Assembly: GCF_000002875.2 (NCBI RefSeq)
Contig: NC_009407.2
Location: forward strand, 478,001 to 542,000
Origin: Leishmania infantum JPCM5
Lineage: Eukaryota > Euglenozoa > Kinetoplastea > Trypanosomatida > Trypanosomatidae
DNA length: 64,000 nucleotides
Direction: 5' to 3'
Below, piece by piece: positions 10,771 to 20,437 of the stretch (its first letter is position 1; every line of letters begins with the position of its first letter). The notes under the pieces were generated by a model. The model searched no databases. It was not told the origin of the DNA and saw nothing but the letters and a program-made list of their open reading frames with translations. Both the position numbers and the translations under genes were made by a program.

Positions 10771-12904
10771 GAGGTGGCCTCCGCCATCAGGGAAGACATG
10801 GGGAGTATGACGAACACAAAGACGATTGCAGAGAGGAAGGCTCTTGCGCGCGTGGGAGAAAGGCGGACGTGTCCGCACTTCCGCTGGGAAGCCAGGGGCC
10901 GGGGTCAGGCGAGAGACGTCCCACTCAAAGAAAGAGGGGAGGAGGTTTCGGGTGTGTAAAGGCGAGAAGGACGCGAGTTCGGAAAAGAAAACAAAGACGT
11001 GGATGAATTCCCTGAAAACAGAAATCAAAGTAGCGACGGCGACGCTAAGGGAGAACCAATCACAAGAGCGACCCCGATAAAGAGCCGCACGAAAAATAAC
11101 AGTAATAAAAAAGGGAAACGAGTCGTAAAAGCACGCACACCCAACAACGGAGAGAAGGGCGCCTCACATTGGTGTCGGGTGAGAGTGGAGGCTACACGTC
11201 CACAGAGGGTCCAACGCAGAGAAAGAGGCACACAAGGACACATGGAGAACATCACCCTCTAAGCGAACAACAATACAATAATAATAATGAAAGAAAAAAA
11301 AATTAACAGTAATAAATTTCCCTCCCATACACCCGTACACAAAGAATAAATAAACAAAAGGGGGAACGCAAGAGAAGAGCTACATGAAACGTACAAAAAC
11401 GCAGGCCGCCCACCACCATCGCCACCGCCCACCAGCATCCCTACCATCCTTCGACGGAAGCCAGCGCAGGTATCGCGCCACAGTGCGTTGGAGAGAAAAG
11501 CCCGGAATCCCTGAACAAGCCACAAGCGTAAAGACACGTATGTACATATATATGTGTACGCATACACACATATGCGCACAACCATTCTCTATCGACTCGC
11601 TAATGCGCGTGATGTAGCGCTACTCCGGATATCATGGGCAGGTGTCACATATAAAGCGCGTTGCAGAGAGGAAGAGAGAAGATACAGCAAGTGGATGAGT
11701 GGATGGGAGGATGTGGTGTGGGGGCGGGTGGATCGCAAACGCACAGCAGTAAGCACACATGCACGACGTCCGCGGAAGCTTGCCGCTGTTCATGTCCGTC
11801 TGCAGGGGTATGCATGCCTGTGGGGCTTGGGGGAGGCTCTAAGGGGCGAAAAGTAGAGAGAAGGAAACAATCAATGGCCTGCGCGTGAGAGTGTTTTCCA
11901 TGTTGTTGAGGGGGTGACGGAGGGTCACCACCTCCACACAGACGTGTGGCGTGTATGCACAGATCCGAAGAGATGCTACCAACGAATGCAGGGGTGGGGA
12001 GGGGGAGTATGCGTGTATGTATATATACATCTTTGGTGAAAGACATGAAACGAGGAGGTTTGGGAGGCTGTAGAAGAGGTCGGGGGTGTGTGGAAGGTAG
12101 GTGTCGTTGTTTGGGTGTATATGTGCGTGCGTGCTTTCCCCCTAACACTGTTCTTCTTTTCTTCTTTTTCCTCGCAATGTACATGTGCGCGCGTGCCATG
12201 CGCTCTAGTGTGAGACTGTGCGTGTCTGTGAGTGGGTGTATGTATGTATGGAGGATAGCCAAGGCATTCGCGGATAGTGGTCAAGACGAGGCCAGGAACC
12301 TACCGCCCACTCTCTTACCCTCTACCCCCACCACCGCCTCCAGCGCACGCACAGAGAGAGAGACAAAACACGCCTCCGTCACGCACAGAGCGAAGTAAAC
12401 ACAACGAAAGAAACAAAAAAAGGAGAGGAAGAGATACAGGAAGAGACGTTCGTCTGTGCGTGCCGAGAAAAAAAGCGAGAAAGGTACAAGGCATGGGAAG
12501 AGAGGCTGCTGAGTAGGGGGGAAGGGACGGTGGTAATTTGAGGTGTGGGGGAGAGAAGAAAAAAAAAACGAGAAAGAAAGAAATATATAGGCAGCACTGG
12601 GCTACGACGATTCAAAACAACAGAAAACAAGCAGAGACATGATGTGGAGGACGACAATGTGAGCTATGTACGTTGTGTGTGCGTGTGCGTGTATTTGCAC
12701 GGATGGGCAGTGGGATCGTATGGAGGGGGAAGGGGCGTGTTTCAAGCGGTGCGAGGCGGGGCCCAAAGCAAAAACAGATGCGAGTACGAGAGAGGGGCGT
12801 GTACCGACACATACACACATGCGCAGGATCGTTGCACCTCCAGTGTGCAAGTGCAGATCAGAATGAATAGCGATCAATGCACAAGAGAACTAGGTGTTTA
12901 GCGC
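10771..12904. other. Intergenic tract / 3' UTR of acylated acidic protein gene
   Basis: About 2.1 kb, AT-richer around 11270-11360 (ATAATAATAATGA-type repeats) and purine-rich around 12400-12600. No gene-like frame is seen. It is most simply the 3' UTR of the gene at 12905-13300, possibly continuing into the SIDER-like element. Confidence 0.6.
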
Positions 12905-13300
12905 TCAGCCGCTGCAGCTGATGTGGTTTTCGGCGTCGTTGGTGATATGCTGGCCCTCCTCCTCGACCTTCTGCCCCCATTCCTCCCGCTTTTCGTCCGC
13001 CTGTCTTTCCATATCATCCGACTCGTTCTTGGGGTCCACCTCAAACTTTTCCTGCTTCTCCTCCATGTCCTCCACCTCGGCGCACTTTGCCGCGTCGTCC
13101 GCTGCCTCGACGTCCTTTGCCGCGTCGTCCGCTGCCTCGACGTCCTTTGCCGCGTCGTCCTTATCGCACTGCTGGTGCTTCGACGTCGCCTCTACGTTGG
13201 CGTCGTTGAAAGACTTCTCGCCCTCCTCCTGGTAGTTCTTCTCACCCTCGTGCACATCGTCCTTGGGGGCCGCATCAGGCTTAGCGCAGAAAGAGCCCAT
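12905..13300 (-). CDS. Small acidic SH4-type acylated protein (131 aa), HASP-like N-terminus
   Basis: Starting at the ATG at 13298-13300 the protein begins MGSFCAKPDAAPKDD. Gly2 plus Cys5 matches the dual N-myristoylation/palmitoylation (SH4) signature known for HASPs, which start MGSSC or MGAYC. The open frame extends 15 codons further upstream, but I reject that start because it would bury the acylation signal. The rest is highly charged and probably disordered, with a repeat of DDAAKDVEAA twice and a partial third (about residues 48-73), and it ends in ISCSG. There is no signal peptide or membrane segment. It lies immediately downstream, in transcription order, of the HASP/SHERP array. Inference: a membrane-tethered acidic protein and possible distant HASP relative; beyond the N-terminus the similarity is compositional only. 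Confidence 0.8.
   Translation of the reverse strand: MGSFCAKPDAAPKDDVHEGEKNYQEEGEKSFNDANVEATSKHQQCDKDDAAKDVEAADDAAKDVEAADDAAKCAEVEDMEEKQEKFEVDPKNESDDMERQADEKREEWGQKVEEEGQHITNDAENHISCSG
13086..13160 (-). repeat. 30 bp tandem repeat within the acylated-protein gene, 2.5 copies
   Basis: The unit beginning TTTGCCGCGTCGTCC (plus strand) occurs at 13086-13115 and 13116-13145, with a half copy at 13146-13160. It encodes the ten-residue acidic repeat and keeps frame, so copy number could vary without breaking the protein. Confidence 0.9.
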
Positions 13301-15573
13301 GATTATGATAATGCGTGCCGGCTGCTGATTGTTTGTGTGTATCACGGACGGTTATTCGCTTGAAGTGAGCGGAGGTGCGAGACGGCGAACTTTGTTTGCT
13401 GAGTAGTTACGAGGGAGGGTGAAAAGAAGAAGAGTGTGGTCTCACGTTTGTGCTGTCTGCTTTTTCGTGGGTGAGTGGGTCGGTCGGCTTTGACGAGAAA
13501 GGAGGGGACCAGTTGATGTGCGCTCAGCGGTGCAGCAACCAAAAAAAAAAAAGCAAAGGGATGGCCAGCAGGAAGAGAGGCAGTGAGAGGCAGGCGTGCA
13601 AGACGAACGGAAGCGGCGGCAGTGCGCACTAGCAGCGAGCGAGCGATCCACAGACAAAGAGAGAAACACGCAAGTGCAGGCGGCGGGCGATAAGGGGAGG
13701 GCGACAGACGCCACCGCACTCGCGCAACAAGGTAGATGAGCCGAACTCAGAGGCATAGCTACCCAAGTAGTTTTTCATGCTCCCTTCCCCGTCCTAGCAA
13801 CTCCCACTACAACATCTTCATCAATGATCTCTGGGGCCTCGCTGTGGTGAAGTAATCCGTGCACACTCGCTCGCCAGTGGAGCACATGAGCATGTGCGCG
13901 ATCGCGCTCCCGCTGCCATGCGACTGTGTCCGTTTTTCTTTCGGCGGAAAAAAAAAGAAAACAGCTGCGCCCTCCGTCCGACAGCGAAGGAAAGGGAGGA
14001 TGCCGAGAGTACTAGAGGATGCCCTTGCGTCGTTTATAAAGCTTCGTTGATGCTGTTGTTTCAACTTCATACGATTGCCGGCAAACCTGATTGAGAGATT
14101 CTTTTTGTTTGAAAAATAAACATTTTCGAATCAAGGGATTTCATTGCCACGGAAGTTGGAATGCAAGCCTCTGCAGCACAGCACACATACACACAGACAC
14201 AGAGAGAGAGGCTGATCTTTTACAAGATAGCCGGCCTGCTTTTTTTTAACCTCGTCTCTTCCTCATCGATGGCGTGGTACGAGGTCAGCCTCTACGCAGG
14301 CATGCAGACCCCGTAAACCCCAAAAAAAAAGCGCAAGGTTGAGAGGGGGCGAGCACAAACGGGAGCGCAGCAGCGCTCCGCTTCTCTCTCTCCATCTTTC
14401 CATGAAGCCGTGCAGGTGCCTTCCATTCTGTAACTGTTTTCATATATGTGTGCGTGGCGGTGTATTGGTGGGAGGTGCACAGCACACAACAACGGAAAGG
14501 GTGTTAAAAAAGGAGGGGGTAGAGGAGAGAGGGAAAAGGGAAAACAAAACCAAAAAGAGAACCCCCTTTTCACCCTTTTTTTTTCGTCTGCTGTGTGTAT
14601 CTGTAGACGAGCACCACAGTTGTAGGTATGATATACGGTATGTGCGCCCACCATATGTATTGTATGTACATATGCTGCGGTGGTTTCGTGTTCGCGTGCG
14701 TGTAAGCGCGTGTGCGAGATGTAAAACATATATGCTGTTGGAAAACCACGACTGAAGAAAGAAAAGAGTGGAGACGCGTACAAACATAATAAAAAAAGAT
14801 ACATGGGAGCGCATACAAAATCAAAAATATAAGCCACGGAAAGGACGAAGAGAAAGGTGCGAGAGCCCATCACGCTACACGGACAAATATACCAAAAACG
14901 GGAAGCTGAAGAAGATGCACGAAAGAAAAAAAGCGGGAGGGGAGATATCCAGGCATCGCCTCCTCGTCCGCTCCAGTTCGCTCGTCAGCGTGTGAGAGAA
15001 CGGTTGCTGCTGTAGGACCATAGTAACTGTATGTGTATGTGTGTCTGTAACTATAGTGCCCACATCAACACACTTGGAAAGAACGAAAGAAAAACGTTGC
15101 TGCTCCTTCAAAAAACTCCCCTTTCGAGCATCTTCAGCCTACCGGCATGCCTCTATCCCTCTGAGTTACTCCGCTATCGTGAAAACCGGCCACCTCCCTT
15201 TTCGGTGTCATTTTCTCATTTTTCAAAACGAGGTTCGCAGCGGCGTTGAGAACGTAGGGATGAGCAGCGGCTTCTCAGCCGCACCGCCCTTTTCCTTCAT
15301 TGCTTGTTCGCCTTGACCCTTTCACGTAGCTCACGTCAGCGCGCGTCTTCTTCGCCGACACCATCGAAACAACTGCACACATTTCCGCACCTGCCGCCCG
15401 AGCGCCACCACAAAGAGAAAAATGGAGAGCACCGTAGAGAGAAGAAAACACAGCTCGCCTCGAGAGCATCGAGATAACGGGGCCAATGACCAGCGAACAC
15501 GATGCACATCACCAATGGAACCCCGGTACGCGGGAGCGGGGCATCACAAGGCTCTCACGAGACACCCGGAAAC
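13301..15573. other. Intergenic tract before the HASP array
   Basis: About 2.3 kb with no gene seen. It holds the 5' flank of the acylated-protein gene and the distal 3' region of HASPA1. CA/GT runs and A-rich stretches are frequent (14740-14930). Confidence 0.6.
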
Positions 15574-16019
15574 AGAGGTGGAGGGGTGGGCAGGGAGGAG
15601 GATATGCGCGTGTGCAGAGGCAATCGAAAAGAAACAAGAAACAAAGACCGTCCACGCAGGGGCAGCGAGCGTGAAGCTAGAGCCGGCGATCACAGCACAC
15701 ACAGAGGCAGGGCCTGGCCTGGCCACAGTTGCGTAGCAGCAGCCCAGCTGCCAAACTCTCGGCGATGACCCCGCACGCACCGACGACATCCGCGGCGCGC
15801 CCAGGCCAGCCCGTACCGCACACTCGGAGGCGGAGAGAGGAGGGCGAGCCGAGAACGCTGGCAGTGGTCAGCAGGTGCAGCCACAGCGACCCCGTGCAGG
15901 CATCAGCCACTGTGCGGGGAAGAGAGATAAAGCGGGAGACACACACGCGGTTCACATGCGAGGATGCACGAACGGCGGGGTGCAGAGCACGGCTCGCACA
16001 CAAGCCCGGACGCAGTGCA

Positions 16020-16262
16020 CTAGTTGCCGGCAACCTGCTCCTTCGGCTGATCATCGTTACCATCCTCATTGTCGTTAGCTCCATCCCCCACGTTGTGTCC
16101 ATCTTCGTTCTTCTCCTGCGCATCCCCGAAGTTCTCCTGCACAGGACCGGCGCTCTCCTGGACATGGATGCCGTCCTTCTCATCGCTTCGAGTGGTCGTA
16201 TCGATGTTATCAGCACGCTTCTGGGGCTCCTTTGCGGAGTCCTTCGTGCAGGAGCTTCCCAT
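16020..16262 (-). CDS. HASPA1: Hydrophilic acylated surface protein A1 (80 aa)
   Basis: Begins MGSSCTKDSAKEPQKRADNI and ends EDGNDDQPKEQVAGN, matching the HASP family of Leishmania. Known biology: Gly2 is myristoylated and Cys5 palmitoylated, and HASPs reach the outer face of the plasma membrane by a non-classical route in metacyclics and amastigotes. No signal peptide or hydrophobic segment is present. The middle (about residues 24-47, RSDEKDGIHVQESAGPV) replaces the repeat domain of HASPB. The start is fixed by the acylation motif, although the frame is open 44 codons further upstream. The minus strand just upstream is pyrimidine-rich (plus 16275-16310), suited to trans-splicing. Differences from HASPA2: SS versus AY at positions 3-4, DT versus HK near residue 21, and D versus G in GANxNED. 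Confidence 0.95.
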   Translation of the reverse strand: MGSSCTKDSAKEPQKRADNIDTTTRSDEKDGIHVQESAGPVQENFGDAQEKNEDGHNVGDGANDNEDGNDDQPKEQVAGN

Positions 16263-17934
16263 GGTGTATAAGCGGGGGAGATAAGTGTTTAGAGGGGGAG
16301 GGGGTAGTGAAGGAATGGGTAGAGCGCGACTATGGGGATAAGCGAGTCGAGTCAAGCGTGCGCGGGCGCTGGGGGTGGGGGTGGCGGGGTGCACACGAAA
16401 AGGGTGTCGGATAGTTTAAGAGGGCTGTAGAGGGGCGTGTAGGTGAGCCTGTAACGGGGAAAGCCTGCGATGGCGCACGTCAGCGAAGGTTGTGCGGCAG
16501 GGAGGGGGGACAAAGAGCAGCAGCAGATAGCAGTGGAGGCCACAGAGGGAAGCACGCGGTACGATCGAAGGTTTATAAGCAGAAGCGCAGTGGCCCGGCG
16601 ACGAAGCCAGCGCCGCTCCTAGCATCGACGGCGCGGGCCTACCCACGAGCACACGCACAGGAGGCTCAGCCCGGCAAGCAACCGGAGAGAAGACGTTGCA
16701 CTGCATGTGGGGGCAGTGGAGCGCGTTCGGGCGCGCACCTCTTTCTCTCAGCGTCTAGACGTGCCAGCCGCTAAGTCGCACCACGCCGCGCACACGTCCG
16801 CGTGTGTGCGTGTGTGCGTGTGCGCGCTCCTGCGTCGGCGCACTACTTTTTCCGCTTTTCCTTTTCTACGGCGCAGTACAGCACTCCCGCCACGGCAGAC
16901 TCGTGTGCGGAGACGAGGGCAGCCGTGGGGGACCGACAGACACGGGAAGAGAGAGGCGCACAGACAGACACACGCCGCACCTCATCTCAGCATGCCGCGG
17001 CCGCTGCGCGTCACCACCGTCACAGAGAACGGCGAAGGGACTGTGGGGCAGCGGAGGGACTGAAGCACAAACAACGGGCATCAAGAAAAATGAACACAGA
17101 AAGCAATACAGCGATCTCTAGCACGAGAGAGAGAGCGCGCGAAAAGGGAGAAAACAGCAAAATACAAAAAAGGCACAACGGCGACCAGCGCATGGCGAAT
17201 TCTCACCAGGCTGGTCGGCGGCACGGCGTGTGTGGTCTGTATGCCCGCATACACTCCACCACACAAAATGCACAGAGGCAAGCACAAAAGATGGAGACAT
17301 GCCCTCCAGGCGTGCCCCCTCCATACAGAGCAGATGGAGTTCCTCCAATACTGCGCTACGGATAGACGAGACGCCACCGTGCCCATGGTGCAAGTCCTGG
17401 GAAGGAAGGGAAGTACCCCTCGACATATAGCGGATAATCATAAACAACAAGAGACATACACAAACTCATAAAGAGAGGAAGATAGAAAGAGAAAAGCACG
17501 CCATGCAGTGACAGCGGTGGAAGCCGTGTGCGTGGGCCATGTCAGCGTGCACATACAGACACGCAGACGAGAGTGGCGTGTACGGGAAAAAGACGTATGT
17601 AGACGGTGGTGCAAGCAGGAAAGCGGTGCTGGCGGGGTCCACCAAGGACGACTCCCCCCGAGTCCAAATCCAAGGCACTCAGAGAGTGCAACAAGGGACA
17701 CAGGCGGGAGAGGTGCAGCATCGACACACGCACACACACAGTGGAAGTAGAGAGGGGTTACACCGCAGAGGACGCCGTGAGAAGGGGAAGCACACCACAA
17801 AGAGGAGTTGTCCGTGTGCGTGTGTGTGTGTGTGTGTGTGTCTGCCAGTATGCGACGGCGTCCCGCAGACCGCACCGCCGCTGCATCAGAAGTTACAAAA
17901 ATACAGGACAAAAAAGGCGTATAGGCAGGACGCG
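16263..17934. other. HASPA1 5' flank / SHERP1 3' region
   Basis: A 1.67 kb intergenic tract, nearly identical to 20438-22107. Besides the 287 bp repeat (16718-17004) it holds pyrimidine-rich minus-strand tracts close to HASPA1 and a GT microsatellite at about 17814-17841. No gene is seen. Confidence 0.7.
16718..17004 (-). repeat. 287 bp intergenic repeat, copy 1 (upstream of HASPA1)
   Basis: Runs from GGAGCGCGTTCGGGCGCG to CATGCCGCGGCCGC and recurs at 18519, 20893 and 22692. Flanks differ between the HASP-type (16718, 20893) and SHERP-type (18519, 22692) locations, so the edges are sharp. This copy begins about 455 bases upstream of the HASPA1 start codon. Confidence 0.9.
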
Positions 17935-18108
17935 TTACGAGCCGCCGCTTATCTTGTCCTTGATGCTCTCAACCGTGCTGCCCACTGCATCACGGGCCTC
18001 TGCAGCCTTATTGCTCACACCGTCCTTCAGCTCCTGGATCTTGTTGTGCGCATTGTCGCTCGTCTCCGCCGCGGCGTTGTTCATCTGGTCCTTTGTCTCC
18101 TGGTTCAT
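17935..18108 (-). CDS. SHERP: Small hydrophilic endoplasmic reticulum-associated protein, copy 1 (57 aa)
   Basis: Reads MNQETKDQMNNAAAET and ends VESIKDKISGGS. Length and sequence match SHERP, known as a peripheral membrane protein of ER and mitochondrial outer membranes that is induced in metacyclic promastigotes and needed for their development in the sand fly. The whole protein is an Ala/Lys/Asp/Glu-rich amphipathic helix pattern, with no signal or anchor. The frame is open 30 codons upstream through a His-Thr run encoded by the CA/GT microsatellite; I choose the internal ATG at 18106-18108 because it gives the known 57-residue product. The copy at 22108-22281 reads identically. Confidence 0.95.
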   Translation of the reverse strand: MNQETKDQMNNAAAETSDNAHNKIQELKDGVSNKAAEARDAVGSTVESIKDKISGGS

Positions 18109-18518
18109 CTTGGTCTGCGCGGATTGATCTTGAGTGCGTGTCGTGTGCGTGTGTGTGTGTGTGAAGAGCAGAGCGTCCAGAGGAAGTGAGAGCTCCAAAA
18201 GAGATGTCAGTGAGAGACCGCGTATGTCGAGGAGACGTCTGCGTCATATACGTATGCATACATGTATATGTACATCACCGCAAGCACCCACACGTGGGAA
18301 AGGAGCAAAGCAGAATGGAGGTGAGCGGCAGAGATTCGCAGGCAAGGGCCACACCAACAGAAGAAAGGACGCAGAAGCAGCGCCCAGGCACATCCCCCGG
18401 AACAGAATCTAGGACGCGCCACGTGCAAAAAGACACGGCTGCCAGCCAATGCGTAGAGCAAGTCTGCTACCAGCACAGCTACCGCGCATCCCTCAGCAGC
18501 TCTGCACGCGGGAGCAAG

Positions 18519-18805
18519 GGAGCGCGTTCGGGCGCGCACCTCTTTCTCTCAGCGTCTAGACGTGCCAGCCGCTAAGTCGCACCACGCCGCGCACACGTCC
18601 GCGTGTGTGCGTGTGTGCGTGTGCGCGCTCCTGCGTCGGCGCACTACTTTTTCCGCTTTTCCTTTTCTACGGCGCAGTACAGCACTCCCGCCACGGCAGA
18701 CTCGTGTGCGGAGACGAGGGCAGCCGTGGGGGACCGACAGACACGGGAAGAGAGAGGCGCACAGACAGACACACGCCGCACCTCATCTCAGCATGCCGCG
18801 GCCGC
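18519..18805 (-). repeat. 287 bp intergenic repeat, copy 2 (upstream of SHERP1)
   Basis: Same sequence as 16718-17004, in a different flanking context. It begins 411 bases upstream of the SHERP1 start and ends about 890 bases beyond the HASPB stop in transcription order. Confidence 0.9.
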
Positions 18806-19079
18806 CGCTCGCTGCCTTCAAAATAGCAAAACGGAAGGGAGCGACAAACATGCGCAAAGGACAAGGAAAGAAGGGGGAGAGCCCAAGAAGAGACTCACTT
18901 GAAAGACAGGAAACACAGAGCGAGATCATAAGCAAGGAGAGAGGCGCAGTGACGGAGGAAAGAGAGCGTCCTTCAAATGGGGAAGGGCGGGCGTGCATCG
19001 TGTCGAAGCCGGATATATCGCCCACACGGCAACAAAAACACAAACACGCGGAGAGACAACCCGAGCAGCCCTTTTCTTC

Positions 19080-19103
19080 GTACTACACGCATGCGTGTAG
19101 TAC
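19080..19103. repeat. 24 bp perfect palindrome, copy 1
   Basis: The sequence is its own reverse complement, with half-site GTACTACACGCA. It sits in the HASPB-SHERP1 intergenic tract, about 590 bases past the HASPB stop, and recurs at 23253-23276. In RNA it could form a 10 bp stem around a four-base loop. Confidence 0.9.
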
Positions 19104-19693
19104 AAGTACAGCCGAACAAACACCATGCAGAGCAGTGAGCAGAAAGCGAGGGAAAAGATGCGAGGGGAGAGAGACGCACTAGAGGGGGCGGCAGTGGCAG
19201 CGCAATAAGCTAGTAGGAGAAGTGCTCGCTCCGGCACACATGAAGGTAGAGGTGGAGGGGTGGGCAGGGAGGAGGATATGCGCGTGTGCAGAGGCAATCG
19301 AAAAGAAACAAGAAACAAAGACCGTCCACGCAGGGGCAGCGAGCGTGAAGCTAGAGCCGGCGATCACAGCACACACAGAGGCAGGGCCTGGCCTGGCCAC
19401 AGTTGCGTAGCAGCAGCCCAGCTGCCAAACTCTCGGCGATGACCCCGCACGCACCGACGACATCCGCGGCGCGCCCAGGCCAGCCCGTACCGCACACTCG
19501 GAGGCGGAGAGAGGAGGGCGAGCCGAGAACGCTGGCAGTGGTCAGCAGGTGCAGCCACAGCGACCCCGTGCAGGCATCAGCCACTGTGCGGGGAAGAGAG
19601 ATAAAGCGGGAGACACGCACGCGGTTCACATGCGAGGATGCACGAACGGCGGGGTGCAGAGCACGGCTCGCACACAAGCCCGGACGCAGTGCA

Positions 19694-20437
19694 CTAGTTG
19701 CCGGCAACCTGCTCCTTCGGCTGATCATCGTTACCATCCTCATTGCCGTTAGCTCCATCCCCCACGTTGTGTCCATCTTCGTTCTTCTCCTGCGCATTCC
19801 CATCGTTTTGCTGCAGATTCTCATCCTCCTTAGGGCCACCGCCGTCATTTTTCTGTGTACGGCCGTCCTCCTTAGGGCCATCGCCGTCATTTTTCTGTGT
19901 ATGGCCGTCCTCCTTAGGGCCATCGCCGTCATTTTTCTGTGTACGGCCGTCCTCCTTAGGGCCATCGCCGTCATTTTTCTGTGTACGGCCGTCCTCCTTA
20001 GGGCCATCGCCGTCATTTTTCTGTGTACGGCCGTCCTCCTTAGGGCCATCGCCGTCATTTTTCTGTGTACGGCCGTCCTCCTTAGGGGCATCGCCGTCAT
20101 TTTTCTGTGTATGGCCGTCCTCCTTAGGGCCATCGCCGTTATTTTTCTGTGTACGGCCGTCCTCCTTAGGGCCATCGCCGTCATTTTTCTGTGTATGGCC
20201 GTCCTCCTTAGGGCCACCGTCGTCGTTTTTCTGTGTACGGCCGTCCTCCTTAGGGCCATCGCCGTCATTTTTCTGTGTATGGCCATCCTCCTTCGGGGCA
20301 GAGTCGTTCATCGCACCGCCGGCGTGCTTCGGGGGCACACCGGCGGCGCCTCTGTGATTGGCCTCAGTGGTTTTATGGATGTTATCAGCACGCTTCTGGG
20401 GCTCCTTTGCGGAGTCCTTCGTGCAGTAGGCTCCCAT
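19694..20437 (-). CDS. HASPB: Hydrophilic acylated surface protein B (247 aa)
   Basis: Begins MGAYCTKDSAKEPQKRADNI (SH4 motif, Gly2 and Cys5) and ends EDGNDDQPKEQVAGN like the HASPAs. Residues 48-201 are eleven 14-residue repeats of the form PKEDG[H/R]TQKNDGDG, followed by a decayed twelfth (PKEDENLQQNDGNAQ). Known biology: exported to the parasite surface in infective stages by an acylation-dependent non-classical pathway; the repeat region is a major antigen in leishmaniasis serology and vaccine work. No signal peptide or membrane segment is visible. Residues 24-47 (ANHRGAAGVPPKHAGGAMND) are unique to HASPB here. The start is the ATG at 20435-20437. The large plus-strand frame opposite is an antisense shadow of the repeats. 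Confidence 0.97.
   Translation of the reverse strand: MGAYCTKDSAKEPQKRADNIHKTTEANHRGAAGVPPKHAGGAMNDSAPKEDGHTQKNDGDGPKEDGRTQKNDDGGPKEDGHTQKNDGDGPKEDGRTQKNNGDGPKEDGHTQKNDGDAPKEDGRTQKNDGDGPKEDGRTQKNDGDGPKEDGRTQKNDGDGPKEDGRTQKNDGDGPKEDGHTQKNDGDGPKEDGRTQKNDGGGPKEDENLQQNDGNAQEKNEDGHNVGDGANGNEDGNDDQPKEQVAGN
19835..20296 (-). repeat. 42 bp tandem repeat array of HASPB, 11 units
   Basis: 462 bp equals 11 x 42, each unit encoding 14 residues. Units vary at one position between His and Arg (GTATGG versus GTACGG on the plus strand) with rare D/N, G/A and DG/GG changes. H and R forms alternate in the first six units; units 6-9 are all R-type. Confidence 0.95.

Larger units (their letters stand above)
15574..19247 (-). 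repeat. HASP/SHERP tandem unit 1 (HASPA1 + SHERP1), about 3.67 kb
   Basis: The sequence from AGAGGTGGAGGGGTGGGC at 15574 through HASPA1, its upstream region, SHERP1 and the following intergenic tract recurs at 19248 and, in part, at 23421. Unit 1 is about 500 bp shorter than unit 2, matching the 501 bp size difference between HASPA and HASPB coding regions. Divergence elsewhere is only scattered single bases plus a 2 bp difference in a GT run (about 17814-17841 versus 21989-22014). Confidence 0.85.
18109..19693. other. SHERP1 5' flank / HASPB 3' region
   Basis: A 1.58 kb intergenic tract nearly identical to 22282-23866. It contains a 287 bp repeat (18519-18805), a perfect palindrome (19080-19103) and, from 19248, the start of HASP unit 2. 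This is where the HASPB 3' UTR, reported to influence stage-specific expression, must lie. No gene is seen. Confidence 0.7.

Noticed and set aside
19351..20286. 311-codon minus-strand frame of Arg/Met-rich repeats
   Set aside because: A frame-shifted reading of the HASPB repeat array; the HASPB frame has the acylation start and known product.
19835..20296. Regular 42 bp repeats as a possible CRISPR array
   Set aside because: Units are directly adjacent with no spacers and encode a protein repeat in a eukaryote.
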